A stretch of DNA of 64,000 nt from positions 43,706 to 107,705 of the forward strand of contig NZ_LXET01000009.1 in the NCBI RefSeq assembly GCF_001655005.1, written 5' to 3'. The position numbers and the translations under genes are program-made. This document shows positions 34,689-42,757 of this stretch, in pieces. Numbering within the stretch: position 1 is the first letter of the stretch; each line of letters starts with the position of its first letter. The DNA comes from Hafnia paralvei ATCC 29927. GTDB lineage: Bacteria; Pseudomonadota; Gammaproteobacteria; Enterobacterales; Enterobacteriaceae. Under the pieces are notes generated by a model. It searched no databases. It saw only the letters and a list, made by a program, of their open reading frames with translations, and was not told the origin of the DNA.

Positions 34689-35976
34689 TGCTACCATCAA
34701 TAATTTTTACGTAGGCGCTGGCGCGTTCTTCCTGCATCCAGGTTTGCGCTTCTTCAGCAAATTTACGGTTGAACAGCATACGGTATGCACGATCTTTTTG
34801 TGCATCATCGGTGCGGTCAACTTGGCGAGTATCCAGAAGTTGGATCAAATGCCAGCCGAAGGAGGAGTGAACCGGTGCGCTCAGTTCGCCTTTCTGCAGT
34901 TTCATTAAGGCGTCGCGGAAAGCCGGATCGTACATGGTTGGCACTGCCCAACCTAAGTCACCCCCTTTCAATGCTGAACCTGGATCTTGAGAAACCGCAC
35001 GAGCAGCTTCATCAAAGGTAATTTGCTTACTTTTGATTTGCTGAGCAATTTCTTGCAGTTTTGCACGAGCCTGATCGTCGGTCATAACCGGCGATGGGCG
35101 CAGCAAGATATGGCGAGCATGAACTTCGGTGACAGACACATTTCCCTGACCGCCGCGGAGATCATTAACTTTCAGGATATGGAAGCCAACACCTGAACGG
35201 ATTGGGCCAATGATGTCGCCTTTTTTAGCCGTTTGCAGTGCAGCCGCAAACAGGGATGGCAACTCCTGAATTTTACCCCAACCCATTTGGCCACCTTTCA
35301 GCGCCTGAGAGTCAGCGGAGTAGCTGACGGCCATTTTGCCAAAATCAGCACCTTTGTTCAGTTGGTCAACCAACTGACGAGCTTGTTGCTCTGCATCATC
35401 AACCTGTTGCTGAGATGGGTTCTCTGGCAGTGCGATGAGAATGTGGCTGAGGTTAAGTTCGGTATCCGCACCATTCTGTGCGCCAACTTGTTTTGCCAGC
35501 GCTTCAACTTCCTGAGGCAGGATGGTGACACGACGGCGAACTTCGTTGTTACGTACTTCTGAAATCAGCATTTCTTTGCGAATTTGGTCGCGGTAGGTTT
35601 TGTAGTTAATCCCATCGGCGGCCAAACGGCTACGCATCTGATCCAGTGACATATGATTTTGCTGAGCAATATTGCCGATAGCGCGATCAACATCGGCATC
35701 GTTGATATCAATGCCCATCTTTTTCGCCATCTGCAACTGGATGTTATCCATAATCAGACGCTCAAGGATCTGGTGACGTAAGGTTGCATCATCAGGTAAT
35801 TGCTGACCGGCTTCACGCGCGTTCAGTTTTACGGACTGCATCAGACCATCGACGTCACTTTCCAGCACCACACCGTTATCAACCACGGCCGCTACTTTAT
35901 CAACGACTTGAGGGGCTGCAAACGCAGTGTTGGCACAGAATGCCACACCGAGGATCAGCGTTCTCCAGTTCTTCAT
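34678..35976 (-). CDS. surA: Periplasmic chaperone / peptidyl-prolyl isomerase SurA
   Basis: Main periplasmic chaperone for outer-membrane beta-barrel proteins. A signal peptide (LILGVAFCANTAFA) is followed by an N-terminal chaperone domain (residues ~21-170), two parvulin domains (SHILIALPENPS..., HARHILLRPSPV...) and a C-terminal helix. The ATG at 35976 (MKNWRTLILG) has GGAAAAGGT upstream; the frame runs further but without signal-peptide character. 432 residues against 428 in E. coli. lptD lies upstream, and the two belong to one envelope-stress block. Confidence 0.97.
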   Translation of the reverse strand: MKNWRTLILGVAFCANTAFAAPQVVDKVAAVVDNGVVLESDVDGLMQSVKLNAREAGQQLPDDATLRHQILERLIMDNIQLQMAKKMGIDINDADVDRAIGNIAQQNHMSLDQMRSRLAADGINYKTYRDQIRKEMLISEVRNNEVRRRVTILPQEVEALAKQVGAQNGADTELNLSHILIALPENPSQQQVDDAEQQARQLVDQLNKGADFGKMAVSYSADSQALKGGQMGWGKIQELPSLFAAALQTAKKGDIIGPIRSGVGFHILKVNDLRGGQGNVSVTEVHARHILLRPSPVMTDDQARAKLQEIAQQIKSKQITFDEAARAVSQDPGSALKGGDLGWAVPTMYDPAFRDALMKLQKGELSAPVHSSFGWHLIQLLDTRQVDRTDDAQKDRAYRMLFNRKFAEEAQTWMQEERASAYVKIIDGSNAQ

Positions 35977-36084
35977 ACCTTTTCCATTTGTCCAATCCGC
36001 ATGACTGCGGGTTAATGTCAAAACTCTGCTTTTACTAATCAAGATGCAACTAGGCAACGATTAGACCACAAAAATCTCAAAATG

Positions 36085-38463
36085 TTAGAAAGCTCTCTGA
36101 TAAGGCAGAATACCTTTCTGCAGCATATCGGCGGTACCCAAGCTGTAGTTGGTTCCCAGTCCGCGAAGTGCGAAGGTGAACGAGAACTTGTTGTCATACT
36201 TACTGTTTGGTTGAGAGGCGGTGGAATCCCATGAGGTAATTTTACGTTCATAGTTCACGCCGACAGACCAACAGCAGGTGTTGTACTGAAGACCAACCAG
36301 AGAATCCGCGGTCTGGTTAGCATTGGTGTCGTAATAGTAAGCGGCAACCAGCGCCCAACGGTCTGCAATAGGAATACTGCCGATAGTACCCACTTGGCTG
36401 ATCCCTTGGTTATACAGATCGTTACTTGCATAACGTGGGATCATTGCGGTCACGTATTCAGGGCTAGCATAACGATAGTTTAACTGGATCATCGTTTCGG
36501 CATCTTTACGATATTCCATTATTGCATCGCCTAGCGCGACGCTGTTTAAACGGGTGTCATACTGCAAGCCGCCACGGATGCCCCAATGGTCGGTAATTTT
36601 CCAATAGGAATCGCCTGCCCAAACCAGACTGCCGGTATCTTTATCTTTGTCAGTCGACAGCGTTTCATCACCGGTACGTGAACGTTCGAAGTAGTAGATT
36701 TGACCCAAAGAAGCGTTAAACCGTTCAACCAATGCGTCATCATAGATACGGGTTGTCAGACCGGTAGACATCTGGTTTGCCGAAGCAATACGGTCCAGAC
36801 CGCTATAGATACGGTCACGGAACAGACCGGTATAGTCCATCTGTAGCAGCGTAGAGTCGTAAACGCCGATATCACTTTGATCACGATAAGGGATATACAA
36901 GTACTGAGCGCGCGGTTCCAGCGTCTGGGTATAGCCTTGAGCCCAGTCCATATCACGGTCAAAGGTGACTTTGCTGTCAACTTTAAACTCAGGCATCACT
37001 CGGTTAACAGAATCAGCCAGATGAGCCGCTGAACGGTTAGTGGTGTAATAACTGTCTGGTACTGTTTGCTGATAGTGAGTTGCTAACAGTTTGGTTTCAG
37101 TATTCACGCTTGCCCAACCGTTAGACCAAGGAAGATCTATCGTTGGTTCAAAGTGATAACGATCGGCCTCTGGCTGATTATCGCTTTCATTGGTGAATTT
37201 AACCGCCTGACCATACATATGCAGGTCGAAGGGACCGATGTCATTTTTGTAATAGTTCAGGTCTAACTGCGGCTCAGCACGATATGAGTTCGAGTTACCC
37301 GCGTCCGCAAAGACTTGGAACTGCGTGGTTGATAGGGTCGCATTCCAGTTTTGCTCGGCGTATCCCAAGCTGAATTTCTGCGTGGCATAACCGTCGGTGC
37401 TGGAACCGTGAGTCGAATCCAGATCGTTAAAGTAGTAAGGATCGCTTACCTTGGTGTAGTCGACGTTGAAACGCCACACCTGATCCATTACACCGCTGTG
37501 CTGCCAGTAGAACAACCAACGCTTTTTATCGTTTTCTGCGTCGGAAATATTGTTCTTATTTAAACGATCGTCGGCATATTGTTTATCTTGGTTTAACCAA
37601 TCCAACTCCATCAAGCCGGAACCCGCAACGGTCAAGTAACGGAATTCGTTCTGCAATTGCAGACCACGGTTTTCCATGTAGTGCGGGGTGATGGTCGCAT
37701 CGACCTGTGGCGCGATGTTCCAATACCACGGCAGGCTGAACTCAACGCCGTCTGTGCTGGAGTATTTAAAATCGGGGATCAAGAAACCTGAGCGACGCTT
37801 ATCACCGAGAGGCAACTGAAGGTACGGGCTGTAGAACACGGGCACTGGGCCAATCTTAAAGCGGGCGTTCCAAATTTCAGCGACTTCTTCCTGACGGTCC
37901 TGAATAATTTCAGAACCGGCGACGCTCCAGCTGTTATCGCCCGGCAAACAGGAGGTAAATGTCCCGTTCTCCAGAATGGTATAGCGGTTTTCAGCGCGGG
38001 TTTTCATCAGGTCCGCGGTGCCGCGACCTTGACGACCGACGAACTGATAGTCGCCCTGCCATACGTTGGTGTCTTTGTTATTCAAATTAGACCACGCATT
38101 CGGGCCTTTCAGTTTTACCTGATTATCTGAATAGTTGACGTTACCAGTCGCGGTCACGGTACGCAGCGGATCGGGCTTATCTTTAAGAAACTTCTGATCC
38201 AGCTGAACCTGATCGGCTGTCAGTGTGCTGTTTCCCTGTTCGATGTTCACGTTGCCGCTGAACACCGCATTATCAGGATAGTTGGCATCACTTTTATCGG
38301 CCTGAATATGAACCGGTAAATCATTTGGATTGCCGGATACCAGCGGTTTGTTATACATAGGCACGCCGAGCAGGCATTGCTCAGCGAGATCGGCCAGAGC
38401 GTTCTGGCTATAGAGTGCCGACCAAACCAAGGTGGCAACCAGTGTTGGAATACTTTTTTTCAT
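36085..38463 (-). CDS. lptD: LPS-assembly protein LptD
   Basis: Outer-membrane barrel that, with LptE, inserts lipopolysaccharide into the outer leaflet. A signal peptide is followed by the periplasmic OstA/LptA-like beta-jellyroll (GNVNIEQGNSTLTADQVQLDQ) and a large C-terminal barrel. The four cysteines that form the essential inter-domain disulfides are present: one in AEQCLLG, one in TSCLPGD, and the CC pair in NTCCWSVG. 792 residues against 784 in E. coli. The ATG at 38463 gives MKKSIPTL; an earlier ATG at 38487 adds eight residues. Divergent from djlA. Confidence 0.97.
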   Translation of the reverse strand: MKKSIPTLVATLVWSALYSQNALADLAEQCLLGVPMYNKPLVSGNPNDLPVHIQADKSDANYPDNAVFSGNVNIEQGNSTLTADQVQLDQKFLKDKPDPLRTVTATGNVNYSDNQVKLKGPNAWSNLNNKDTNVWQGDYQFVGRQGRGTADLMKTRAENRYTILENGTFTSCLPGDNSWSVAGSEIIQDRQEEVAEIWNARFKIGPVPVFYSPYLQLPLGDKRRSGFLIPDFKYSSTDGVEFSLPWYWNIAPQVDATITPHYMENRGLQLQNEFRYLTVAGSGLMELDWLNQDKQYADDRLNKNNISDAENDKKRWLFYWQHSGVMDQVWRFNVDYTKVSDPYYFNDLDSTHGSSTDGYATQKFSLGYAEQNWNATLSTTQFQVFADAGNSNSYRAEPQLDLNYYKNDIGPFDLHMYGQAVKFTNESDNQPEADRYHFEPTIDLPWSNGWASVNTETKLLATHYQQTVPDSYYTTNRSAAHLADSVNRVMPEFKVDSKVTFDRDMDWAQGYTQTLEPRAQYLYIPYRDQSDIGVYDSTLLQMDYTGLFRDRIYSGLDRIASANQMSTGLTTRIYDDALVERFNASLGQIYYFERSRTGDETLSTDKDKDTGSLVWAGDSYWKITDHWGIRGGLQYDTRLNSVALGDAIMEYRKDAETMIQLNYRYASPEYVTAMIPRYASNDLYNQGISQVGTIGSIPIADRWALVAAYYYDTNANQTADSLVGLQYNTCCWSVGVNYERKITSWDSTASQPNSKYDNKFSFTFALRGLGTNYSLGTADMLQKGILPYQRAF

Positions 38464-38646
38464 ACGCGGTTTCAGAAGTTCCGTCATCAGAGGCGTCGAG
38501 CAGCGAACGGTCAGAGACTATATCACCCCTAAGCGTTACGCTAGTGTTAAATTGACGCATTCTTGGTTGCTGTCGTTAGGCGTCAGAATAAATGACAGGT
38601 ATGATAAAGCAAATTATGTCCCACGGCATGATGAATTGAGGACGAT

Positions 38647-39480
38647 ATGCAGTATTGGGGTAAATTAATCGGATTAGTTCTTGGTCTAATGTCAGGAACG
38701 GGCTTTTGGGGTGTGGTGTTAGGGCTACTTATCGGTCATATGATCGATAAATCGCGTCAGGTAAGAAGCAGTGGTTATTTTTCTAATCAGGCTCAGCGAC
38801 AAGCTCTGTTCTTTAGCACCACATTTCAGGTTATGGGGCATCTCACGAAGTCCAAAGGACGTGTGACTGAGGCGGATATCAACCTTGCTAGCGCGCTGAT
38901 GGAGCGAATGCAGCTGCATGGCGCGGCCAGAACGGCGGCACAGCAGGCGTTTCGTGAAGGTAAACAGGGCGATTTTCCACTGCGGGAAAAACTGCGCGAG
39001 TTACGCAGCATTTGCTTTGGACGTGTCGATCTGATCCGCATGTTTTTGGAAATCCAGCTACAGGCCGCGTTTGCTGATGGTTCGTTGCATCCCAACGAAC
39101 GTGCAGTTTTGTACGTGATTGCGGAAGAGCTCGGTTTCTCACGCGTTCAGTTTGAGCAGTTTCTTAGCATGATGGAAGGCGGACGCCAGTTTGGCGGTGG
39201 CTATCAGCAGCAAGGACAGTATCAGCAGCAGGGCGGATTCGGTGGTTACCAGCGTCAGACGGGGCCTACGTTGGCGGATGCTTGCAAAGTTTTAGGTGTT
39301 AAGCCCAATGACGATGCGACGACGATTAAACGCGCCTATCGTAAGCTCATGAGCGAACATCATCCTGATAAGCTGGTGGCAAAAGGATTACCGCCAGAAA
39401 TGATGGAGATGGCGAAGCAAAAGGCTCAAGAGATTCAGGCTGCTTACGATTTAATTAAGAAAGAGAAGGGTTTCAAGTAA
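38647..39480 (+). CDS. djlA: Membrane-anchored DnaJ-like co-chaperone DjlA
   Basis: Type III J-domain protein that activates DnaK at the inner membrane. A glycine-rich N-terminal transmembrane segment (LIGLVLGLMSGTGFWGVVLG) is followed by a TerB-like helical central domain, a Gln/Gly-rich linker (GGGYQQQGQYQQQGGFGGYQ) and a C-terminal J domain containing the HPD tripeptide (SEHHPDKL). 277 residues against 271 in E. coli. Its terminator appears to be interrupted (see 39494-39653). Confidence 0.97.
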   Translation: MQYWGKLIGLVLGLMSGTGFWGVVLGLLIGHMIDKSRQVRSSGYFSNQAQRQALFFSTTFQVMGHLTKSKGRVTEADINLASALMERMQLHGAARTAAQQAFREGKQGDFPLREKLRELRSICFGRVDLIRMFLEIQLQAAFADGSLHPNERAVLYVIAEELGFSRVQFEQFLSMMEGGRQFGGGYQQQGQYQQQGGFGGYQRQTGPTLADACKVLGVKPNDDATTIKRAYRKLMSEHHPDKLVAKGLPPEMMEMAKQKAQEIQAAYDLIKKEKGFK

Positions 39481-39493
39481 TCCTTTCTGAAGA

Positions 39494-39653
39494 GAGCCCG
39501 CATTCGCGTAGCATTGTTTACTTAAGCTCGATTTTAGGGGGAGCACCCCGATGGGGTCGTAGCGGCGTAAGTCGCCGGAGTGCCCCGCGGAGTGCTAGAC
39601 CCGTGAATCTCGATCTCTTAAACGAACGGCATTACGCATTCGCGGGCTTTTTT
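39494..39653 (+). terminator. djlA terminator split by an inserted palindromic element
   Basis: Outer halves GAGCCCGCATTCGCG (39494-39508) and GCATTCGCGGGCTTTTTT (39636-39653) would join to a compact terminator, arms GAGCCCGC / GCGGGCT with loop ATTC and six T residues, if the 127 bases between them and one copy of GCATTCGCG were removed. As it stands, the arms can still pair across the inserted, self-complementary element. Confidence 0.65.
39509..39635. mobile_element. Candidate ~127-bp MITE-like palindromic element with 9-bp target duplication
   Basis: Flanked by perfect direct repeats GCATTCGCG (39500-39508 and 39636-39644). The ends are imperfect inverted repeats: left side TAGCATTGTTTACTTAAGCT against the complement of the right side GTAATGCCGTTCGTTTAAGA. 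The interior holds nested hairpins (CCCC-GAT-GGGG; GGCG-TAAGT-CGCC). It does not encode a protein. This fits a miniature inverted-repeat element inserted in the djlA terminator. I do not recognise it as ERIC or REP. Confidence 0.55.
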
Positions 39654-39657
39654 ACGT

Positions 39658-39915
39658 TCATTGACCGAAAGACGGCGGCGAGACGGGGACATATCTCCCT
39701 TCGGCGCAACGAAAAATAGCGGAGGTTTCTCCGTCTACCCACCATTGTGCCAATTCTGTCGCCGTACAGCTCAGCCGAATACTCAACCCGCAGCCGCTAC
39801 TGAGCTGGCGTGGGATATCCGCGACTTTGAATTCTCGATTCTGAGCCTGAAGCCGTTTTTTTAAGCGAACCACGCCTAGCGTGCTGTGGAATAAAAACAG
39901 AAATTCATCCTGCAT
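39658..39915 (-). CDS. DUF3343 small protein (putative Se/S-carrier-like)
   Basis: 85-residue protein of the DUF3343 type: N-terminal DEFLFLFHSTLGVVRLKKRL, then the diagnostic VADIPRQLSSGCGLSIRLSC, where the cysteine after SSG is the conserved one. Related domains occur beside 2-hydroxyacyl-CoA dehydratase-type genes and in YedF-like proteins; a sulfur or selenium carrier role has been suggested from family context, not shown. It overlaps the end of the yjiL-like gene by 11 bases, so it is the third gene of that operon. Confidence 0.75.
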   Translation of the reverse strand: MQDEFLFLFHSTLGVVRLKKRLQAQNREFKVADIPRQLSSGCGLSIRLSCTATELAQWWVDGETSAIFRCAEGRYVPVSPPSFGQ

Positions 39916-40693
39916 GACTCCTCCTCTTTTTCTGACGGCACCCCATTAGTGCCGCGCCTATCGCTCCCGCAAATTGAGCGTCGGAGTGCGTCGCCACTGG
40001 CGTATTGAGCGTATCGCTCAGATGCTGACGAAATGCATTACAGCGGCTAACGCCACCGGTAAACAGCACCTGTGGATGTACGCCTAATCGCCCGATAAAG
40101 TTGGCGCTGCGGCGCGCCATAGAGTAAACGATGCCCGATAGAATGGACTCAGGTGCGACACCCGCCGAACGTAGGCTGATGACTTCAGACTCGGCAAACA
40201 CGGTACACATACTGGAGATGGCATGCGGAGCAACGCCTGTGACTAATTCGTCAAGCTGGTTAATTTGTGCGCCAAGGGTGTGTGATATGACTTCCAGAAA
40301 ACGGCCTGTCCCAGCCGCACATTTGTCATTCATCAGAAAGTCGGTCAGTTTTCCCTCCTCATCCAGATGAATGACCTTACTGTCTTGCCCGCCGATATCA
40401 ATGATGGTGCGCGCTTCGGAGCACAGAAACCGAGCACCGACGCCGTGGCAGGTGATTTCAGTGACTTGCTTATCGGCAAAATCTATCAAGCCACGCCCAT
40501 AGCCAGTGAGAGTAAGATGCGGGCGCTCGGTGAGGCCTTCACACAGTTGTGACCATGCTTGCTCAATAGCCTCCTGTGGACGAAATGAAGTCGGAGCGAG
40601 AAAACGGCGCAGAATCTGTCCCCCGTTTGCACTATTCAATAAGATCCCTTTGGTCGCCGTTGAGCCTGAATCAATACCAATACTTAAACTCAC
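39905..40693 (-). CDS. yjiL: Acyl-CoA dehydratase activase-like ATPase (YjiL family)
   Basis: BcrAD/BadFG/HgdC-type ASKHA ATPase that powers electron transfer into a 2-hydroxyacyl-CoA dehydratase-like partner. The phosphate-binding loop GIDSGSTATKG is at residues 6-16, IDIGGQDSK near 95, the cluster cysteine in DKCAAGTGRFLEV, a second conserved Cys in SSMCTVFAESEV, and TGGVSRC near 215. 262 residues against 255 for E. coli YjiL. It starts ten bases after the yjiM-like stop. The physiological substrate is unknown. Confidence 0.88.
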   Translation of the reverse strand: MSLSIGIDSGSTATKGILLNSANGGQILRRFLAPTSFRPQEAIEQAWSQLCEGLTERPHLTLTGYGRGLIDFADKQVTEITCHGVGARFLCSEARTIIDIGGQDSKVIHLDEEGKLTDFLMNDKCAAGTGRFLEVISHTLGAQINQLDELVTGVAPHAISSMCTVFAESEVISLRSAGVAPESILSGIVYSMARRSANFIGRLGVHPQVLFTGGVSRCNAFRQHLSDTLNTPVATHSDAQFAGAIGAALMGCRQKKRRSHAG

Positions 40694-40702
40694 ATGCGCT
40701 CC

Positions 40703-41854
40703 TTACAGCATTTCGATAAACGCACTTACGCGAGTATTGAGCTGGCCTATATCTGAATTGGAGTAATCCGTTTCTATCGCCATATAAGGAACATCATGCT
40801 GTTGGCGAACATGGCGCTTAATGGCTAAAGACTCCACGGCGTAGGTATGACAGGCCTGAAGGATCACGTCGATGACGCCATCTACCTGATATTCTTCAAT
40901 CATTTGGCTAAGCAGGGTTAAACGCTGGGTATTCGGAGAGATACAGGAGCAGCCAATGGCGAGATATTTATCGGTTAACGCATCGTAGACATCGCCTTCT
41001 TCACTTACCTGCATTTCGGTAGCTTTAGCACCGGTACAGTTTTCATATCCAACGACCCAACCGCCGTTTTCTTCAATTGCTCGTACCACTTTTTCTGCCG
41101 CCCCGCCAATCGGGCAGCCGGTGATCAGTATGCGTGGGCGATCTTCTAACCGCTTGCCTTGTTGGTATTCGCTGCGTACTTTTTCGCTTAATGCATTGAG
41201 CTCATCTATCAGGGTATTTTTATCGAATTTGAACGTTGCGCCATATACCACCTTGAGAATTTCGCTACCAGAGAGCGCGGGCGGATTAAGCTGTCCTAGA
41301 CGGTAGAACGACGACAAGGCGGCCCGTTCGCGGTTTTTTAGCGTAATTGCTGCACGTAAGTCTTGTTCGCTGATGGTGCAGTTGAATTGTTGTTCCAAGG
41401 CTGACTGCAAGCGCAAAATTTCGCTGCGCCACAGCGCGCGCGAGGCGGCGTCATCGGCGCTATTAGGAAGTTGCATCACATGTACAGGCTTAAATTCCGC
41501 CATGTATTCGTACATTTTTTTCTTGCCGTCGCAGGTCGTCTCTCCCACCACTAAATCAGAAAAGTAGAAATACGGGCATTTATCCGTTTTGCCAAATCCG
41601 TAGCTACTTTTGATTAATGGACACAGGTTACGTGGCAGATCTTTCTCGGCTTCTTCAATCGTTTCATCGCTGGTGGAACAAAGCGAAACCACAACCGCAC
41701 CGGCAGCCAGCGCGATCTCCTGTGGCATAAAGGTACAGTAGGTGCCAACCAGCGGGATATTCTGTTCTTTAAGTTCTAATACGGTAAGAAAGCCCTGACG
41801 GCGGGCATCGGAAAAATGATCGAAAATGGCGGGTAGTTCATTGATAAGAGACAT
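40703..41854 (-). CDS. yjiM: 2-hydroxyacyl-CoA dehydratase D-component-like protein (YjiM family)
   Basis: 383-residue member of the HgdB/FldBC family, same length as E. coli YjiM and alignable throughout (VGTYCTFMPQEIALAAGAVVVSLCSTSDETIEEAEKDLPRNLCPLIKSSYGFG; ILITGCPIGGAAEKVVRAIE; ILQACHTYAVES). Cysteines placed to ligate a 4Fe-4S cluster are visible in those segments. I placed the start at 41854 (MSLINELPAIF) with GGAATAG upstream; the frame extends to 41905 without support. Operon order yjiM, yjiL, DUF3343. In E. coli yjiML lie near 98 min, not beside rluA. Confidence 0.88.
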   Translation of the reverse strand: MSLINELPAIFDHFSDARRQGFLTVLELKEQNIPLVGTYCTFMPQEIALAAGAVVVSLCSTSDETIEEAEKDLPRNLCPLIKSSYGFGKTDKCPYFYFSDLVVGETTCDGKKKMYEYMAEFKPVHVMQLPNSADDAASRALWRSEILRLQSALEQQFNCTISEQDLRAAITLKNRERAALSSFYRLGQLNPPALSGSEILKVVYGATFKFDKNTLIDELNALSEKVRSEYQQGKRLEDRPRILITGCPIGGAAEKVVRAIEENGGWVVGYENCTGAKATEMQVSEEGDVYDALTDKYLAIGCSCISPNTQRLTLLSQMIEEYQVDGVIDVILQACHTYAVESLAIKRHVRQQHDVPYMAIETDYSNSDIGQLNTRVSAFIEML

Positions 41855-41977
41855 GGCTATTCCTTCCCCGGACCCGGGCGAATGATTAGTAGATAGAAAA
41901 CCCACAGCAAAAAAGTGCGGTAGGAAAATCGAATGACCGCGAAGGACTATAACCCTAACAAGGTGATGGGTATAGGA

Positions 41978-41996
41978 GGTGGCTCACAGAGCCACC
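41978..41996 (-). terminator. Stem-loop between rluA and yjiM
   Basis: Perfect arms GGTGGCTC / GAGCCACC around a three-base loop, 15 bases beyond the rluA stop on the minus strand. No T-run follows, so it may be an inefficient terminator. Confidence 0.5.
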
Positions 41997-42010
41997 GGAT
42001 GAGGAGGGGA

Positions 42011-42757
42011 TTAAAAATCAGGCTCGCAGCGGAAATGCATCGGTGTGCCAAACTCTGGGTGCGTGATCTGTAATTCTTGTGCGTGAAGCTGTAACCGTGA
42101 AGCCATCGCTTTAGCTTCTGGGTGAGCGTAGAACTTATCGCCCAGAATGGGGTGGCCTAACGCCAGCATATGCACTCGCAGCTGATGTGAACGTCCCGTG
42201 ATGGGCGTAAGCTTGACGCGGGTCGAACCATCAGCATCACGACTGAGTACCTGATACTGAGTTTGCGCCGACTTACCATGCTCAAAACACACTTTCTGCT
42301 TAGGGCGGTTCGGCCAATCACAAATCAAAGGCAAATCAATCAGACCTTCATCGTGCTCCATATGTCCCCAAACACGCGCGATATAGCTCTTCTTCGGCTC
42401 GCGTTCGCGAAATTGGCGCTTGAGCTCACGTTCAGCGGCTTTCGTCAGCGCCACGGCAATAACGCCGCTGGTCGCCATATCTAAACGATGCACTGACTCG
42501 GCGATAGGAAAATCGACCTGAACGCGCGTCATCACGCTGTCTTTATGTTCCTCTGCTTTACCGGGAACGGACAGTAACCCGCTGGGTTTGTTGACCACGA
42601 TGATGTGGTCATCTTGATACAACACGTGCAGCCAAGGTTCGAGCGCGGGGAAGTATTCCCCCAACTTTATCGCCGGTAGCGCCAGATCACCGCCACTGGC
42701 GACGGAGTTAATAAGGGTGTTATGCAAAACACCCTTATGGTTCTCAGAAGAGGCCAT
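42011..42757 (-). CDS. rluA: Dual-specificity pseudouridine synthase RluA
   Basis: Makes pseudouridine at 23S rRNA position 746 and position 32 of several tRNAs. The catalytic Asp is in VHRLDMATSG, and the KPSGLLSVPG, PITGRSHQLRVHMLALGHPILGD motifs are conserved. 248 residues, about 29 longer than E. coli at the N-terminus (a variable stretch before EPWLHVLYQDDHIIVVNKP). The ATG shares its first base with the rapA stop (TAATG), so translation is probably coupled; this supports the long start. Confidence 0.94.
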   Translation of the reverse strand: MASSENHKGVLHNTLINSVASGGDLALPAIKLGEYFPALEPWLHVLYQDDHIIVVNKPSGLLSVPGKAEEHKDSVMTRVQVDFPIAESVHRLDMATSGVIAVALTKAAERELKRQFREREPKKSYIARVWGHMEHDEGLIDLPLICDWPNRPKQKVCFEHGKSAQTQYQVLSRDADGSTRVKLTPITGRSHQLRVHMLALGHPILGDKFYAHPEAKAMASRLQLHAQELQITHPEFGTPMHFRCEPDF

